Below, one piece after another: positions 46,183 through 59,185 of a stretch of DNA of 64,000 nucleotides; the first letter of the stretch is position 1, and the number at the start of each line of letters is the position of its first letter. The position numbers and the translations under genes are program-made. The stretch spans positions 310,001 to 374,000 of the forward strand of contig VSJF01000013.1 of NCBI GenBank assembly GCA_009739215.1, written 5' to 3'. The DNA comes from Floccularia luteovirens. Taxonomy: Eukaryota; Basidiomycota; Agaricomycetes; Agaricales; Squamanitaceae. Under the pieces are notes generated by a model that ran no database searches, had not been told where the DNA came from, and was given only the letters and a program-made list of their open reading frames with translations.

Positions 46183-47253
46183 TGTACTATTCTAGCGACC
46201 AGCCCGAATGTATCTCGCTGTTCTGATGACTGATACATGCACTAACTCTTTTTACGAGATAGTCAAAGGCGGCTATTACTGCGATACCTTCTCAATTCGA
46301 TACAAACTCTCGTTATCCCTAGACCCTAGCAAGTTGATTGTAGGAGAGATGCTTGTCTGGACTCTGACCTGGAAGTTAACATCCGTATCAATATGACTAT
46401 AAGCCCATCCAGTGTCGGGAGAGAATACCACCTCAACTGCAAAAACATATTACTGAAGTTATTTTCACCATTCGTTTCCTATTGAAGCTGCTTGTAAAAA
46501 TACATTCTACACAATTTTGCTGCTTACATGGTGATAGCTCCACTTGCATAATGTCTTGGTATTTTTACGTACCCACTCAGGTAATTTGCAAAAAAAATAC
46601 CATGGGGTAATGCATCCACATGGTATGATGCTCCCATCTGCCACACACACTGGTTACCGAAGACACCTCGGAGACTTGCTATCGAAGGAGATTGTGAGGT
46701 CTTGTTCAGAAAGTGTACAAAATGTATGGTGTGTACCCCCATTTGGTTGTTATTTGGTGACGTGGTGTTCAACCATGTTTCAACCAAATAGCAAAACCTC
46801 AGAAGGACCAAAGCATCATGCATCAATATTCAATGTTCAATGTTCAACGGCATATGTTGGATATTTGAATCCGAAACCTTTGTTGGTCAAACATAAAAAA
46901 AAGGACGAATTGTTGGCAAAAATCTTCTTCGCCGCTTATACCGGATCATGAGACTGACAAGAATCATCTGGAAGTCCCCATGCTTAGGCGGTGTCGCATG
47001 CATCTACAGCGTCATATATACCCCAAAGCCGATCAGGTGGCCGCTAACCTTCTGGTTGCTTATTTTAGCCTGCTAAATTTAGTTTTCAACATGACGGATT
47101 AGTTTTCAATGGACAGGGGTTATAAAGCGGTCAGGTGTGGGGCATTCCACTTCTGATCAGCACCGAACAAGCTTGGAAGATCCTTGCACAGAACTGGAAC
47201 CGAGCTATAAAACTTGCAATTGGAAGCTTACATTCGGAACTAAACCTTCAGCG
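46183..47253. other. Intergenic region, no gene supported
   Basis: About 1.07 kb. Overlapping open frames at 46544-46951 (plus) and 46524-46826 (minus) have no recognisable domain and unlikely composition (Cys, His and Trp rich). A TATAAA-like GTTATAAAGC at about 47119 lies about 135 bp before the trehalase start and could be its core promoter. Confidence 0.45.
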
Positions 47254-50200
47254 ATGTTCGTCAAAACGGGGCTGTTGTCCTGCTTGAGCTTGATCTGTGG
47301 AGCTGCAGCTCAGAGTTCATCGTCATCGACAGCTAGCGCTGCTATCAGCACTGGTGCTCCATCAGTGACCATTTCCACCGCAGTTGCGACTGCGACTGCT
47401 TCATCTGATTCCTCATTGCCTTCTCAAATTTCCCCTCCACTAAAACAAGATTGGTGTCCTTCCGAGATCTTCTGCGCTGGGCCAGTCAGACAGACAATTT
47501 CACTTCTATATCAATGACCTCACTGACATATTACCTACACCTTAGCTCTTGCAAACAGTCAATATTGCACATCTATACCCAGATGATAAGACATTTGTGG
47601 ATAAAGTAAGTCATATTTTCTACATATTTTTGAGTATCTTCACACCGTCTTCACTTTTTTTCTAGCCAACAAGCAAGTCGTCTCAAGAGGTTTTGGCAGA
47701 TTTCAAAAATATCTCGTCGTCAAACACCACATTTGGTCAAATCGTAAACTTTGTCGATAACGACTTTGTAGGAGAAGGACTGGAACTGCAGGCACTCTCA
47801 TTGCCCAATTTTAATACCAGTCCAGCGTTCTTGAAGAATGTCACAGACCCGTTATTGAAGGCTTTCGCTCAAACTGTACACGGCTTCTGGACACAACTCA
47901 TTCGTGGAACCAATTCATCTACTCTTTGCGGGTCTGGAGGAAAATGCGAAAGTTCCTTGATTCCTTTGAATCACACCTTTGTCGTACCAGGCAAGTTACT
48001 AGTTTAAATCGACATTGACGCTTAAGCTGATACCGTTTTGCAGGTGGCAGGTTTAGAGAGCAGTATTATTGGGACAGTTTCTGGATCGTTGAAGGGCTAA
48101 TTGAGTCTGAGCTTTTTGATATTGCCAATGCTACATTGCAAAATTTCATGGATGAACTGGAACACATTGGTTTTATTCCGAACGGTGGACGCATTTACTG
48201 TGAGTAGCAGCAGATTTCGTTGACATTTATCCCTAACATACCAAACCAATGCAGACCTCGACCGCTCTCAACCCCCCTTGTTCATCCAGGTCCGTAATAA
48301 CTTGGCCGATGTCATCTATTAATCTGATTATTGTCATACAGATGCTGTCACGGTATGTCAATACCAGCGGAGATAAGGGTATCCTACGACGAGCTTTACC
48401 TCTGGCTGAGGTAAGAGTATTACTATATTTCATCGTAAGTTTTGTATCCTGACATCTTCCGCAGAAAGAACTGGCCTGGTGGGACAGGGAACGTTCCATC
48501 AATGTTACAAGTCCTTTCACGAATGCGACCCACCTGATGCACAGATACAACGTTAACAACAGCGCCCCTCGTCCTGAGTCTTACTCAACAGGTTGAAAAA
48601 TCTTGTTTGCAAATTTTGAACGCAATTAACAATTTGCCATAGATTACATGACGGCTAATGGACCAGATGTTAATCCGCCACTCAATGATACTCAGAGAGC
48701 CGCTTTGTATGCTGAACTAGCTAGTGGTGCCGAAACAGGTGAGTAGTTGGCGTCATAAGTTCAAATAGTTGCGCTTAATGCCTTCATTAGGTTGGGACTA
48801 CACAATTAGGTGGTTCAGAAACGACACCAACAGCACCGGTTTACGAAGCTTGAATGTTAGGAACACGATACCAGTTGATCTTAATAGCATATTATGTACG
48901 GCTTCTCCTTCAAATTTGTCTGATGTTTCAACTAACTCCGAGTAGATAAAAACAGGATATTGTTAGCAGGATTGTACGGGTCTGCTAATGCTTCGGCCGC
49001 CAATAGACATAGAGCCGCAGCAGCATCCATTCGCGATGGAATCCTCGATCTCTTTTGGGACCCAAACAAGGCATGTGGTAATTTTTTCTCAAATTGATAT
49101 TGAACTAAGTTTGAAGGATAGTTGGCTTTCTATGACTTTAATTTGGCTAGTAAAGCTCGAAATGACGTTTTTAGCGTTGCAAACTTCTATCCCGTCTGGA
49201 GTGGGGTCATCCCTGACCAGATTCTCCGAAATGAAAGCGCCGCGTTTGGATATTTCTCATCTGTGAACATGGTTATGAACCGTTATAATGGCACATTCCC
49301 TTCAACTTTCATTGACACGGGTCTACAATGGTCAGTATGTTGAACATTGTATATACGACTGAATTTCATCGAGTATATGCAGGGATGCTCCAAATACTTG
49401 GCCACCTCACCAGTATATCATTATCCAGGCTCTCCGTAATCTCCCTTCGAATGTTACACAGGGAAATCTCCCAGCACCAACAAATAACCAGTCAACGTTC
49501 GATCTAATACCTGCTGGACAGCTTGGCATAACCGAATCACAACTCCCCGGACAACCTGTTCGAGTGTCTCAAAATTCAACATCTTCTGGCCCTGCCGCTG
49601 ACATCAACGCCTTGAATGGAACAGTTCTGAATGGTGGAAATGTCACAACAGGCGAAGGATGGTCCAAGACTCTTCAGAGGGAAATGTCGAATCGATATCT
49701 TGCAAGTGCGCTTTGTAGTTGGTAAGCTTCGGCGCACTGAATCGTATGGGACATTTACTAAAGCCTCGATTTGAAGGCACGCAACTGGTGGATCGATACC
49801 CGGGATTCTTCCAAGGTTATCCGATGCTGAATTGAACGTCACTTTGAGCACCACTAACACGGGCAATGTAAGTCGGGAATCAATAAGTATAAATTTTGCT
49901 TAACCCATGAATCAGATGTTTGAAAAATTCTCGAATCTTGATATAGATTCGGCTGGGCGTGGCGGAGAGTACACTGTACAGGTGTGTCAAACTCTCAATG
50001 CTGTAATCTAAATAGCTGATGCTGATTCCATGATTGTAGGCTGGCTTTGGGTGGACCAACGGTGTCGTTCTCTGGGTTGCAAGCAACTATGGTGGCATCC
50101 TGACTGCACCTCAATGCCCCGACCTTTTGGAAGTACCTACAAGTACATCTTCCACGGGGAACGGAAGCAGTGGGAGCAGTAGCGGCAATGGAAGTGGTGG

Positions 50201-50324
50201 GGGAAGTAGCGGTAATGGAAATAATGGCGGGCAGTCCAGCAATGCTCTTCGATCCATTGGCATACTTTCGTGGTCCATTTACATAGTACCCTCCATAGGG
50301 ATTATGGCCTCTCTCTTGCTCTAA
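47254..50324 (+). CDS. GH37 trehalase, secreted and probably GPI-anchored
   Basis: Fifteen exons from 47254-47484 to 50040-50324 total 2319 nt, 772 residues. It splits trehalose into two glucoses, here probably at the cell surface. Signal peptide (FVKTGLLSCLSLICGAAAQS), a Ser/Thr-rich lead, then the GH37 domain with signature 1 GGRFREQYYWDSFW (from residue 206) and signature 2 QWDAPNTWPPHQYI (from 512). The end is a Ser/Gly/Asn-rich linker (about residues 710-745) and a hydrophobic tail (IYIVPSIGIMASLLL), the layout of a GPI-attachment signal. Two introns start with GC instead of GT: after 47990 (GCAAGT) and after 49070 (GCATGT). Both are forced by reading phase. Intact. Confidence 0.93.
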
Positions 50325-51251
50325 GTGACAACGGATTTCTCTGGAGGATTCGGGCCGATGGAAACATTATACCAGACGTAATGGACCGTAAATGACCCAC
50401 AGACTTTAGTTGATGGACGTGTAACGCTCTCGTGTGTATCTATGTATTCACCACGAACATTGACAATGAATGTACCAAGTTATTAGTGTTGTTTGTCAAA
50501 AGCTTGAGATGTAAACAAAATTTTACTCCCGAAAGACAACCACTTTTGAGTTGGAGCGTTCGTCTGGAAACATATTTTGAACATTGCCCAATTGCAACAG
50601 TTATTCAAATATACAAACTCAACGGCAAGCTATTTTTAAGTAAAGTTCAAACCCTCTATCACAGAACATACCGGTCTATCAATCACAAGAAGAAAACTCA
50701 TGTCAAATGACCTTGATTGTTTTGATTCATGGGAAGAACTCTTTGAATAGGGTTGTGATTACAAAGACAGTATGTGCCGGGCTGCGTAAACTCAGAAATA
50801 TGCGGAACTAAGTGTCATGGTTTTCTGTATTAGCTATCATGCATTAGCTGTACGGTTCTACTCATGAGCTGGAGTACAAGGCGGCTTCGTGGGGATTATC
50901 ATCTCATCATCGATCCACAATTATTAATACAATGTCACTGGCTTGTGATTGATGCGAAGCGCACTTCATTCCTTCGTGCCCAAAAGAGACCAATCATTGC
51001 CAATCGTTAGAGTGTTCTCCTAATGGTGCCGACAATGCAAAGAACTCGTTAATGACCTTTAACGTTCTTCATCACTAGTCGACCATATGTTGCAAGAACC
51101 CGTGATGATGTCTGGTATTCCATTTGTCCAACTAGGTGTCAATCTCAGACGATGCAATACGGAACAGCCCTTGCAGCCCCGGTTAGATAAATAGGTGTTC
51201 CCAAGATTCACATACAGTGTTATTTCCTTCGCCCTTTGCAAGGAGAATCAG
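50325..51251. other. Intergenic region, no gene supported
   Basis: 0.93 kb between trehalase and the first esterase. The 92-codon frame at 50432-50710 has no recognisable features. The last 200 bp resemble the sequence upstream of the second esterase (around 54640-54811) and so belong to that duplication. Confidence 0.45.
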
Positions 51252-53654
51252 ATGCTGCGGTCTTTATTCGTGGTGCTCTCTTTCAGAGCAGTGTTGCTTG
51301 CTGCCATCCCCTTGGCTTCGCCAACAGTAACTCTTGATAGCGGAACCTTCATTGGCCAAAGTAGCCTCACTGTCCACAAGTTCCTAGGCATCCCATTTGC
51401 ACAATCACCGTCAGTCATTTGAATTACTTTGATTAAATTGATCTCGTATACAAACTTCATACAGGGTGGGCGACCTCCGATTTCGATTACCTGCACAAAT
51501 TCCCGCATATAATGGCACATTTGACGCAACATCTTTTGGCCCATCTTGTCCACAGCAAGCCATTACACTCCCGATCTTGACTGGACTTCCTGCTGATGCG
51601 GCAAATTTCGTCGTTAATTCGATATTCAATGCTGTATTTCCAGATGACGAAGATTGTAAACCTGCTTCAAATTTAATACGACTTTCAGTTATAAACACGA
51701 TTTTGTTAGGTCTGACCATAAATGTTGTAAAACCTGCTTCTGCAACGCCATCCTCAAAGCTTCCGGTAGTAGCGGTACGCCGTCAAGTTCACTTGCTTGA
51801 ACAGTTTTTAATGAACCAAATAGTGGATTTTTGGAGGTCTGTCACACTGATCTCATATGTTTATCCATTAACTCTATAATAGGTGGTTTCGAGCTTGGCG
51901 GCCCCTCAATGTGAGTCATTATGACAACTACGGTATTAGGCGCACTGGATGGCTGTGAATTGCTATGCTCTTCAGGTATGATGGGGGTGAAATTGTCGCG
52001 CGATCTCAACTGCTCGGACAACCAGTGGTATATGTAAGTATGAACTATAGGTGAGCCTGCAACCTCTATTTAGTTTCCAAAGGGAGTTACAACTTCTGCT
52101 CAACTAGGCTATCTGGTTCGTCGATGTGCTTTGTGCTTGACTTTTCCTAATGGAAATCCATCAGGTTTTGGATTCCTACCCGGAAAGGAAGTGAAGGCTG
52201 CCAAAGTTGGCAATCTTGGCTTACAAGATCGTAAGGGTTTTTGTATTTTATGACCAACACAGCCTATTGAGACGTATCGTAACAGAACGCGAAGCTTTCA
52301 GATGGATACAAAAATATATCACACAATTTGGAGGAGATCCCAACAAAGTGACAATGTTAGCGCTGTTTGCATATGATAGAACATCAAAACTGAACGCGGC
52401 CTTTTTTCATCAGATGGGGGGAATCTGCCGGTGCAATCTCAGCGGCATTGCACATGGTGGCCAATGATGGTAATAATGAGGGCCTCTTTCGTGCAGCCTT
52501 CATGGAATCTGGTGCTCCTATTCCAGTTGGAGATATCACCAATGGGCAAAAATATTACGATGCACTTGTCGCGGAAACAGGTTGCTCGGGGTCAACGGAT
52601 ACACTGCAATGTCTAAGAACTGTTCCCTATGCAAAACTAAAGGCGGCCGTAGATGATTCACCCAGCATCTTTGCTTACCAGGTGAATAAATTTAATAAAT
52701 TTACTACTTCTAGAATCTGGAAAATTTTCTAAATAATTCGATAGTCCCTATCGTTGGCGTGGCTTCCTCGCGCTGATGGAACATTTTTGACTGATAACCC
52801 TCAGCGCCTTGTCCAACAAGGGAAAGTTGCAAGAATTCCCTTCATCACGGGTGGGCATCCCTGCCAACTAAACTACGTTTTCTGTTAATCATAGCATTCA
52901 TTAGGAAACAATGATGATGAGGGAACTCTTTTCTCTCTCTCAACTTTGAATATAACGTAGGTTCTTGCCCCTTCGAGACTATTCACACTCATATTTTCTC
53001 ACGTTCAGCACGGAGGATGAACTCAAGGAATATGTGACCACAGTCTTTCTTCCTGGAATATCAGACACCCAGATAGACCAAGTAGCTACACTTTACACCG
53101 CGGACATAACCCAAGGATCGCCTTATAATACTGGCATTCTCAATGCTCTCTCACCACAGTTCAAACGCATCGCCTCATTCCTGGGAGATGGTGTATTCCA
53201 GGGTCCAAGGAGATTTTTCTTGCAGAACACGGCTGGAAAACAAGATACATGGTCATACTGTGTGTTTTTAATCCCATTTGGATATAACTAATTAAGTAAT
53301 TATTCATTGCATATGACAGTGAGCAAGCGGTTCAAGGTTCTTCCAATTTTGGGATCAGTGAGTTGTACACGATCCAAGGCTGTTCAGCTGTCTCTAAACA
53401 AGAACACATAGGTCCATGGATCGGATATTCTCAATGTTTATGGGGGAGGAGAAATGGGAGACCACCTCATCAGATTTGCTAACAAATTGAATCCAAATCC
53501 TACTATCGGATTTCAATGGCCAAAATACAGCCTGAGCAATCCTCAACTCCTTACGTATCTAGATGGGCTTATACCTTTGGGCCGAACTGATGACACGTAC
53601 AGAAAGGATGCAATTGATTTCTTGACAACTGTAACATTCGAAACCCCTCTGTAA
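51252..53654 (+). CDS. Type-B carboxylesterase/lipase, copy 1
   Basis: Fifteen exons (51252-51409, 51465-51655, 51710-51774, 51824-51836, 51883-51910, 51976-52050, 52108-52115, 52165-52230, 52286-52355, 52414-52681, 52745-52850, 52905-52956, 53009-53259, 53320-53357, 53412-53654) total 1632 nt, 543 residues. Secreted alpha/beta hydrolase. Signal peptide (FRAVLLAAIPLAS), oxyanion loop WIFGGGFELGG, nucleophile elbow GESAG (S229), acid E355 in NNDDEGTLF and H465 in VHGSDILNVYGGGE. Exons of 8 and 13 nt encode the oxyanion-hole region and its neighbour. Length fits the Candida rugosa lipase-like family (about 540). Substrate could be lipids, sterol esters or wall esters. Intact. Confidence 0.9.
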
Positions 53655-54811
53655 TCATTACAACCTCAATGGCGAGATAAACAGGATGTTCAATGCGGGA
53701 ATCACGGATGATCATTGCACATATAATAAAGATAAACTTAGTACTTGGACGGTGCAAGTAAAGTACGAATCATTCTCATTCTTCCGAGTGCAAACGAATT
53801 TCATCCTTCTATATTATTGTCTTGTGACTATGTGTGTGAAGCCTACTGTCTTTCTGGAGGTATATCGTACTTTAATGCCTTTTGAAAAGACTGTAAAACA
53901 CAAAAAGGTAAAAATCATAATGACTTTCTTCTAAAGCTGGATCTGGTCTTTTCTTCGAGTCATTTTTTCTTCAGGAAATCACTCAAAAAGACATAGTTAC
54001 CTTATAAAAGTCAACAAGAAAGACCACAATTCATGGCATGAAATCTGGGCATGTAGTTTGTACTGTATTGAGGATAAAGCACTATATTCATATTGGGAGT
54101 GACACGAAGGCCAACAGTTCCACCATCTTCCTTATACATCAGATCCGCTGACACTTTATTCATGCAAGCAAAAAGCGATGAGACTAATGAGGAGGGACGT
54201 AGAAGATGTCATCAATAAATGTTAACATCAATTGAGAGAATTTGAGACTGAGCTTGAGCCGAGGAGAAGACCACACTGGCCGAACCTGTGGGAGAAAAAA
54301 AACCCAACATGTAACTTACGGCAGGAACAAACAAACCCCACACTGTCCAAGGCAACACTGTATCAGTGCTGAGCGTTGAAAGCTGCAATTTTGAATACGA
54401 ATAATGGCGCTATGACTGATCTATGTAAGTAAAATTTGACTAGCCTCAATTGACAATACAAAAACTTTCAATTGAAGAACCCCGAGTGCAGCAAAACAAG
54501 CAAAGAGCCCGGCCGTAAGTCCAGTCTAAGAATATCGATGCAAAAGTGCTAACCAAATAATACTAACTCAAAGCAAAAAGTCAGAACATGGGAGTCAAAG
54601 TAAGTGTAGTTTTGCTGATGGACCAGCGACTTATGACATTCTTCGCCGCTAGTCGTCAATGTGTTGCCAGAACTCACAATGCGTAGTATCCCATCTGTCT
54701 AACTTAGTGTCAACCTTAGATGACGCAATATGGAACAGCTCTTATAGCGTTTAAATAAGTGGGGATGTTCCCAAGAATGTCATATCCTTCACCTTTTGCA
54801 AGAAGAATCAG
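53655..54811. other. Intergenic region between the esterase copies
   Basis: 1.16 kb with no supported gene. The part next to the second esterase start (about 54640-54811) is similar to the region before the first copy, so the duplicated unit includes promoter sequence. The 82-codon frame at 53686-53934 overlaps the 3' flank and has no recognisable features. Confidence 0.5.
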
Positions 54812-57188
54812 ATGCTGTGGTCTTTATTCGTGGGACTCTGTTTTAGAGCAGTGTTGCTTGCTGCCATCCCCTTGGCTTCGCCAACAGTAACTCTTGATAG
54901 CGGAACCTTCATTGGCCAAAGTAGCCTCACTATCCACAAGTTCCTAGGCATCCCATTTGCACAACCACCGTCAGTCGTTTCAGTCACTTTGGTTGAACAC
55001 GATCTAGTTTAACGAAATTCCTACAGAGTGGGCGACCTCCGATTTCGATTACCTGCACAAATTCCCGCATATAATGGCACATTTGACGCAACATCTTTTG
55101 GCCCATCTTGTCCACAGCAAGCCATTACACTCCCAATCTTGACTGGACTTCCTGCTGATGCAGCAAATTTTGTCGTCAACTCAATATACAAGGCTGTATT
55201 ACCAGATGACGAAGATTGTAAACCTGCTTCAAATCGTAGTCTGACTTATATTTATAAATACGATTTTGTTAGGTCTGACCATAAATGTTGTAAAACCTGC
55301 TTCTGCAACGCCATCCTCAAAGCTTCCGGTTGTAGCGGTACGCCGTCATGTTTCACTTGATTGAGCTGTCTTTAACGAACTAAACAGTGGATTTATGGAG
55401 GTCTGTCACGCTCATCCTATGTATTTATCCATTAACCCTATACTAGGTGGTTTCGAGATTGGCAGCTCTTCCGTGTGAGTCATTATTAGTATGAGGCGCA
55501 TAGAATGGCTGTGAATTGCTGTACTCTTCAGGTATGACGGGGGAGCAATTGTCGCGCGATCTCAACTGCTCGGACAACCAGTGGTATATGTAAGTATGAA
55601 CTATAGGTGAGCCTGCAACCTCTATTTAGTTTACAAAGGAATTTACAACTTCTGCTCAACTAGGCTATCTGGTTCGTCGATGTGCTTTGTGCTTGACTTT
55701 CCCTAATGGAAATCCATCAGGTTTTGGATTCCTACCCGGAAAGGAAGTGAAGGCTGCCAAAGTTGGCAATCTTGGTTTACAAGATCGTAAGGGTTTTTGT
55801 ATTTTATGATACAACACAGCCTATTGAGACGTATCGTAACAGAACGCGAAGCTTTCAGATGGATACAAAAATATATCACACAATTTGGAGGAGATCCCAA
55901 CAAAGTGACAATGTTAGCGCTGTTTGCATATGATAGAACATCAAAACTGAACGCGGCCTTTTTTCATCAGATGGGGGGAATCTGCCGGTGCAATCTCAGC
56001 GGCATTGCACATGGTGGCCAATGATGGTAATAATGAGGGCCTCTTTCGTGCAGCCTTCATGGAATCTGGTGCTCCTATTCCAGTTGGAGATATTACCAAT
56101 GGGCAAAAATATTACGATGCACTTGTCACACAAACGGGTTGCTTGGGGTCAGCGGATACATTGCAATGTCTAAGAACTGCTCCCTATGCAAAATTGAAAG
56201 CGGCCGTAGATGATTCACCCAGCATCTTTGCTTACCAGGTGGGTGTATTGCTACTTCTAGAATCTGGCTAAAACTTTTTGGTAGTCCCTATCCCTTGCAT
56301 GGCTTCCTGGCGCTGATGGAACATTTTTGACTGATAACCCTCAGCGCCTTGTCCAACAAGGGAAAGTTGCAAGAATTCCCTTCATCACTGGTGGGCATCC
56401 CTGCTGACTGAACCACACTTTCCGTTAATTTTCACTAGGAAATAATGATGATGAGGGAACTCTTTTCTCTCTCTCGACTTTGAATATAACGTGAGTTCTT
56501 GCCCCATTTGAGACATTTGCACCCACATTTTTGCGCGTTCAGCACGGAGGACGAATTCAGGGAATATGTGGCTACGGTATTTCTTCCTGGAATATCAGAC
56601 GCCCAGGTAGATCAAATAGCTACCCTATACACCGCGGACATAACTCAAGGATCACCTTACGATACTGGCATTCTCAATGCTCTCACACCACAGTCCAAAC
56701 GCATCGCCTCATTCCTGGGAGATGTTGCATTTCAAGGCCCAAGAAGATTTTTCTTGCAGAACACGGCTGGAAAACAAGATACATGGTCATACTGTAGGTT
56801 TTTAATCCCATTTGGAAATAGCTAATTAAGTAATTATTCATTGCATATGACAGTGAGCAAGCGGTTCAAGGTTCTTCCAATTTTGGGATCAGTGAGTTGT
56901 ACACGATCCAAGGCTGTTCAGCTGTCTCTAAACAAGAACACATAGGTCCATGGATCGGATATTCTCAATGTCTATGGTGGAGGAGAAATGGGAGACCATC
57001 TCATCAGATTTGCTAACAAATTGAATCCAAATCCTACTATCGGCTTTCAATGGCCAAAATACAGCCTGAGCAATCCTCAACTTCTTACGTATCTAGATGG
57101 TCTCATACCTTTGGGCCGAACTGGTGACACGTACAGAAAGGATGCAATTGATTTCTTGACAACTGTAACATTCGAAACCCCTCTGTAA
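54812..57188 (+). CDS. Type-B carboxylesterase/lipase, copy 2
   Basis: The same 15-exon structure as the copy 3.5 kb upstream can be read without a break from ATG 54812 to TAA 57188. It gives a secreted protein of about 543 residues with the same signal peptide, WIYGGGFEIGS oxyanion loop, GESAG nucleophile, NNDDEG acid and VHGSDILNVYGGGE histidine. The splice between exons 1 and 2 uses a CC/A join to keep phase. Differences from copy 1 cluster in the first exons, in introns 1-4 and in EDEFREYVATVFLPG, while about 55540-56060 is almost identical, introns included. Both copies look functional. Confidence 0.88.
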
Positions 57189-57318
57189 TCATTACAACCT
57201 CAATGGCGAGATAAACAGGATTTTGAATGCGGGAGTCGTGGATGGGGATATCTAGTCATTAAATATCATCATATGATAAACGTATACTCTAGTTGGATGA
57301 TGCAAGTATTCGTCACTC

Positions 57319-58815
57319 TCATTCTTCCAAGTGCGAACGAATTTCATCCAATGGATTTATTGGAGGAAGAGGGCTTGATCCGTCATGCTCAAAGAAGTCC
57401 TCGAGTGTTAGTGGTCGTATAGAGAAGCCCTAATGAAGCGATTAAATAAATTTCACGCGCGCAACAATCAGAGTAAATACCTCTAGTTGACCTCGTGCCA
57501 GTAACTCCTGGTTATCGGCTGTGCTCCGAACGTATTCACGTACAGGTACCATAGCCGCATTTCTGCACATCTCTCTCAAATCAGAGCCAGAGTGACCTTC
57601 CGTAAGTTCTGCAAGTTCTTTCAGGGAGAATTCTGGTGCTACTTTAGTGTCTTTCAACATCTGGAAGTAACCCACGTAAGACAGAGTTGGAGCATGAGAC
57701 TTAGGGAATACGCACAAGGGATAATATCTTAAGTCTTTGGTCTACATTGGGTAGGTGGACGGCAAATCGCTTCGGCATACGGCGAAGAATGGCGGAATCA
57801 ATATCATTGGGTCTATTTGTTGCACCCAAGACCAATATTCTGTCGGTCGAAGACAAAAGTCCATCCCATAAGCTGTTGGATTTTAGATTAGTGTAAAATA
57901 CTATGAGATGCTAGTACGTACGTCATGAACTCCGCCTTCATCATACCTGTCACCTCGTGGTCACCCTTCGTTCTTTCTCGTAGGAATGAATCAATCTCAT
58001 CGATAAATATAATGCTCGGTTGTGTCTTCCTAGCCAGACTGAACAAGCCCGCAACAAGTTTATTTGACTCTCCGTACCACTTATTGGTCAGAACGGATGC
58101 GGCAATGTTGATGAAGGTGGCACCAGATTCTTTTGCCAAAGCTTTGGCAAGCATAGTTTTCCCACATCCAGGAGGACCAAATAGCAGGACGCCTTTCGGT
58201 GCACCCAACAACGATGAGGTAGTTGTAAAGAGATTAGGGTAGAGTAGAGGGTAGATGACGGATTCGCGAAGGGAAGATATAATGGGATCTAGCCCTCCAA
58301 TATCTATGATAATCCTGATAAATATCCTCACCATATGATACAAATGGGAGGCTCACCTGAAAAATGTATTTTTATGTCGTCAGGATGAATTACTTCATTT
58401 GCGACTTTCTCTATCTGGGGTTTAGTATGTGCACTACTCGGGAATGCAACACCATAACATACGCTCATATTCATTCAACTCGAGCTCTGTATGACCTAAT
58501 CGCTTAAGGGCCTCTAGTTGTTTTGCTTTAACGCCTTCCCCCTTCTTATCTTGCGAGAAACTGTCTATCATCCACTAAGACATGGTCAGGAAAGTTTTCT
58601 AGGTGACGGTACGGTGGAGCTTACTCGGACTGTATAATACAAAGCTGCCTTACAACCATGCATTCAGACAATAAGAAAATGAGTTATGAACATTCAACCC
58701 ACTTGAGATGCCAGAAATAGTGCGACTGCGTCGAATTGCTTTAAGTATGCTGCAAACACTAGGTAATGAAGGACTCACCCTCGAAGGCAGCTCGTTTAGC
58801 TCCGGCAGATGTCAT
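57319..58815 (-). CDS. MSP1: Msp1/ATAD1-like mitochondrial outer-membrane AAA ATPase, with one frame discrepancy
   Basis: Nine exons (58815-58779, 58749-58703, 58648-58625, 58574-58463, 58414-58357, 58303-57922, 57872-57716, 57660-57481, 57429-57319). Msp1 pulls mislocalised tail-anchored proteins out of the outer mitochondrial and peroxisomal membranes. An N-terminal hydrophobic segment ([18 protein letters not shown]) is followed by [15 protein letters not shown], the family linker [29 protein letters not shown], Walker A GPPGCGKT, pore loop KWYGES, Walker [10 protein letters not shown] and the sensor region [11 protein letters not shown]. The exon 4/5 join is off by one base: exon 4 ends GAGC|GTATGT, and only without the C does NEVIHPDDI stay in frame. 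Otherwise complete. Confidence 0.87.
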
Positions 58816-59185
58816 TAACGATGTTTACGGTATTCGTGCTTATAGGTTTCAATCTTTTTGAGTTCTGAATAACTATTGGTTTGAACAAGACTGGGACGTG
58901 GATGAGGCAGCAAGCTTTCATGTCGTCGCCACTACTCTGCCTTGACTTACTATATGTAACGGATGTCACAGATGTAACACAAATACTATTTATTTAATCA
59001 GCTCACTACTCGTTTATAGTGTACGGATGGTAAGACAGCAAATGAATTATACAAAAGCTTATCACAATGAAAAAAAGAAAAGACTCGAATGAACAAATCA
59101 ATCGGCGTTGCTAGGGTATTGCTGAGCATCAGCACTCCAGGAGGAATGTTTAAGATAGCCGCTGAGTACAGTCCATAGACCTGGC

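Larger units (their letters stand above)
51190..57240. repeat. Direct tandem duplication of the esterase gene
   Basis: Two units of about 2.6 kb (about 51.2-53.7 and 54.7-57.2 kb) in the same orientation, alike in exons, introns and proximal 5' flank. Similarity is uneven, with a near-identical core of about 250-500 bp in the middle introns and exons, suggesting later gene conversion. Confidence 0.8.

Noticed and set aside
46524..46951. Two opposing frames in the intergenic region before trehalase
   Set aside because: They overlap on opposite strands, have odd composition, no domain and no link to splice sites.
51656..55320. Initial impression that both esterases are pseudogenes because open frames are short
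   Set aside because: Careful splicing with 8- and 13-nt exons restores full-length, in-phase proteins with complete catalytic triads.
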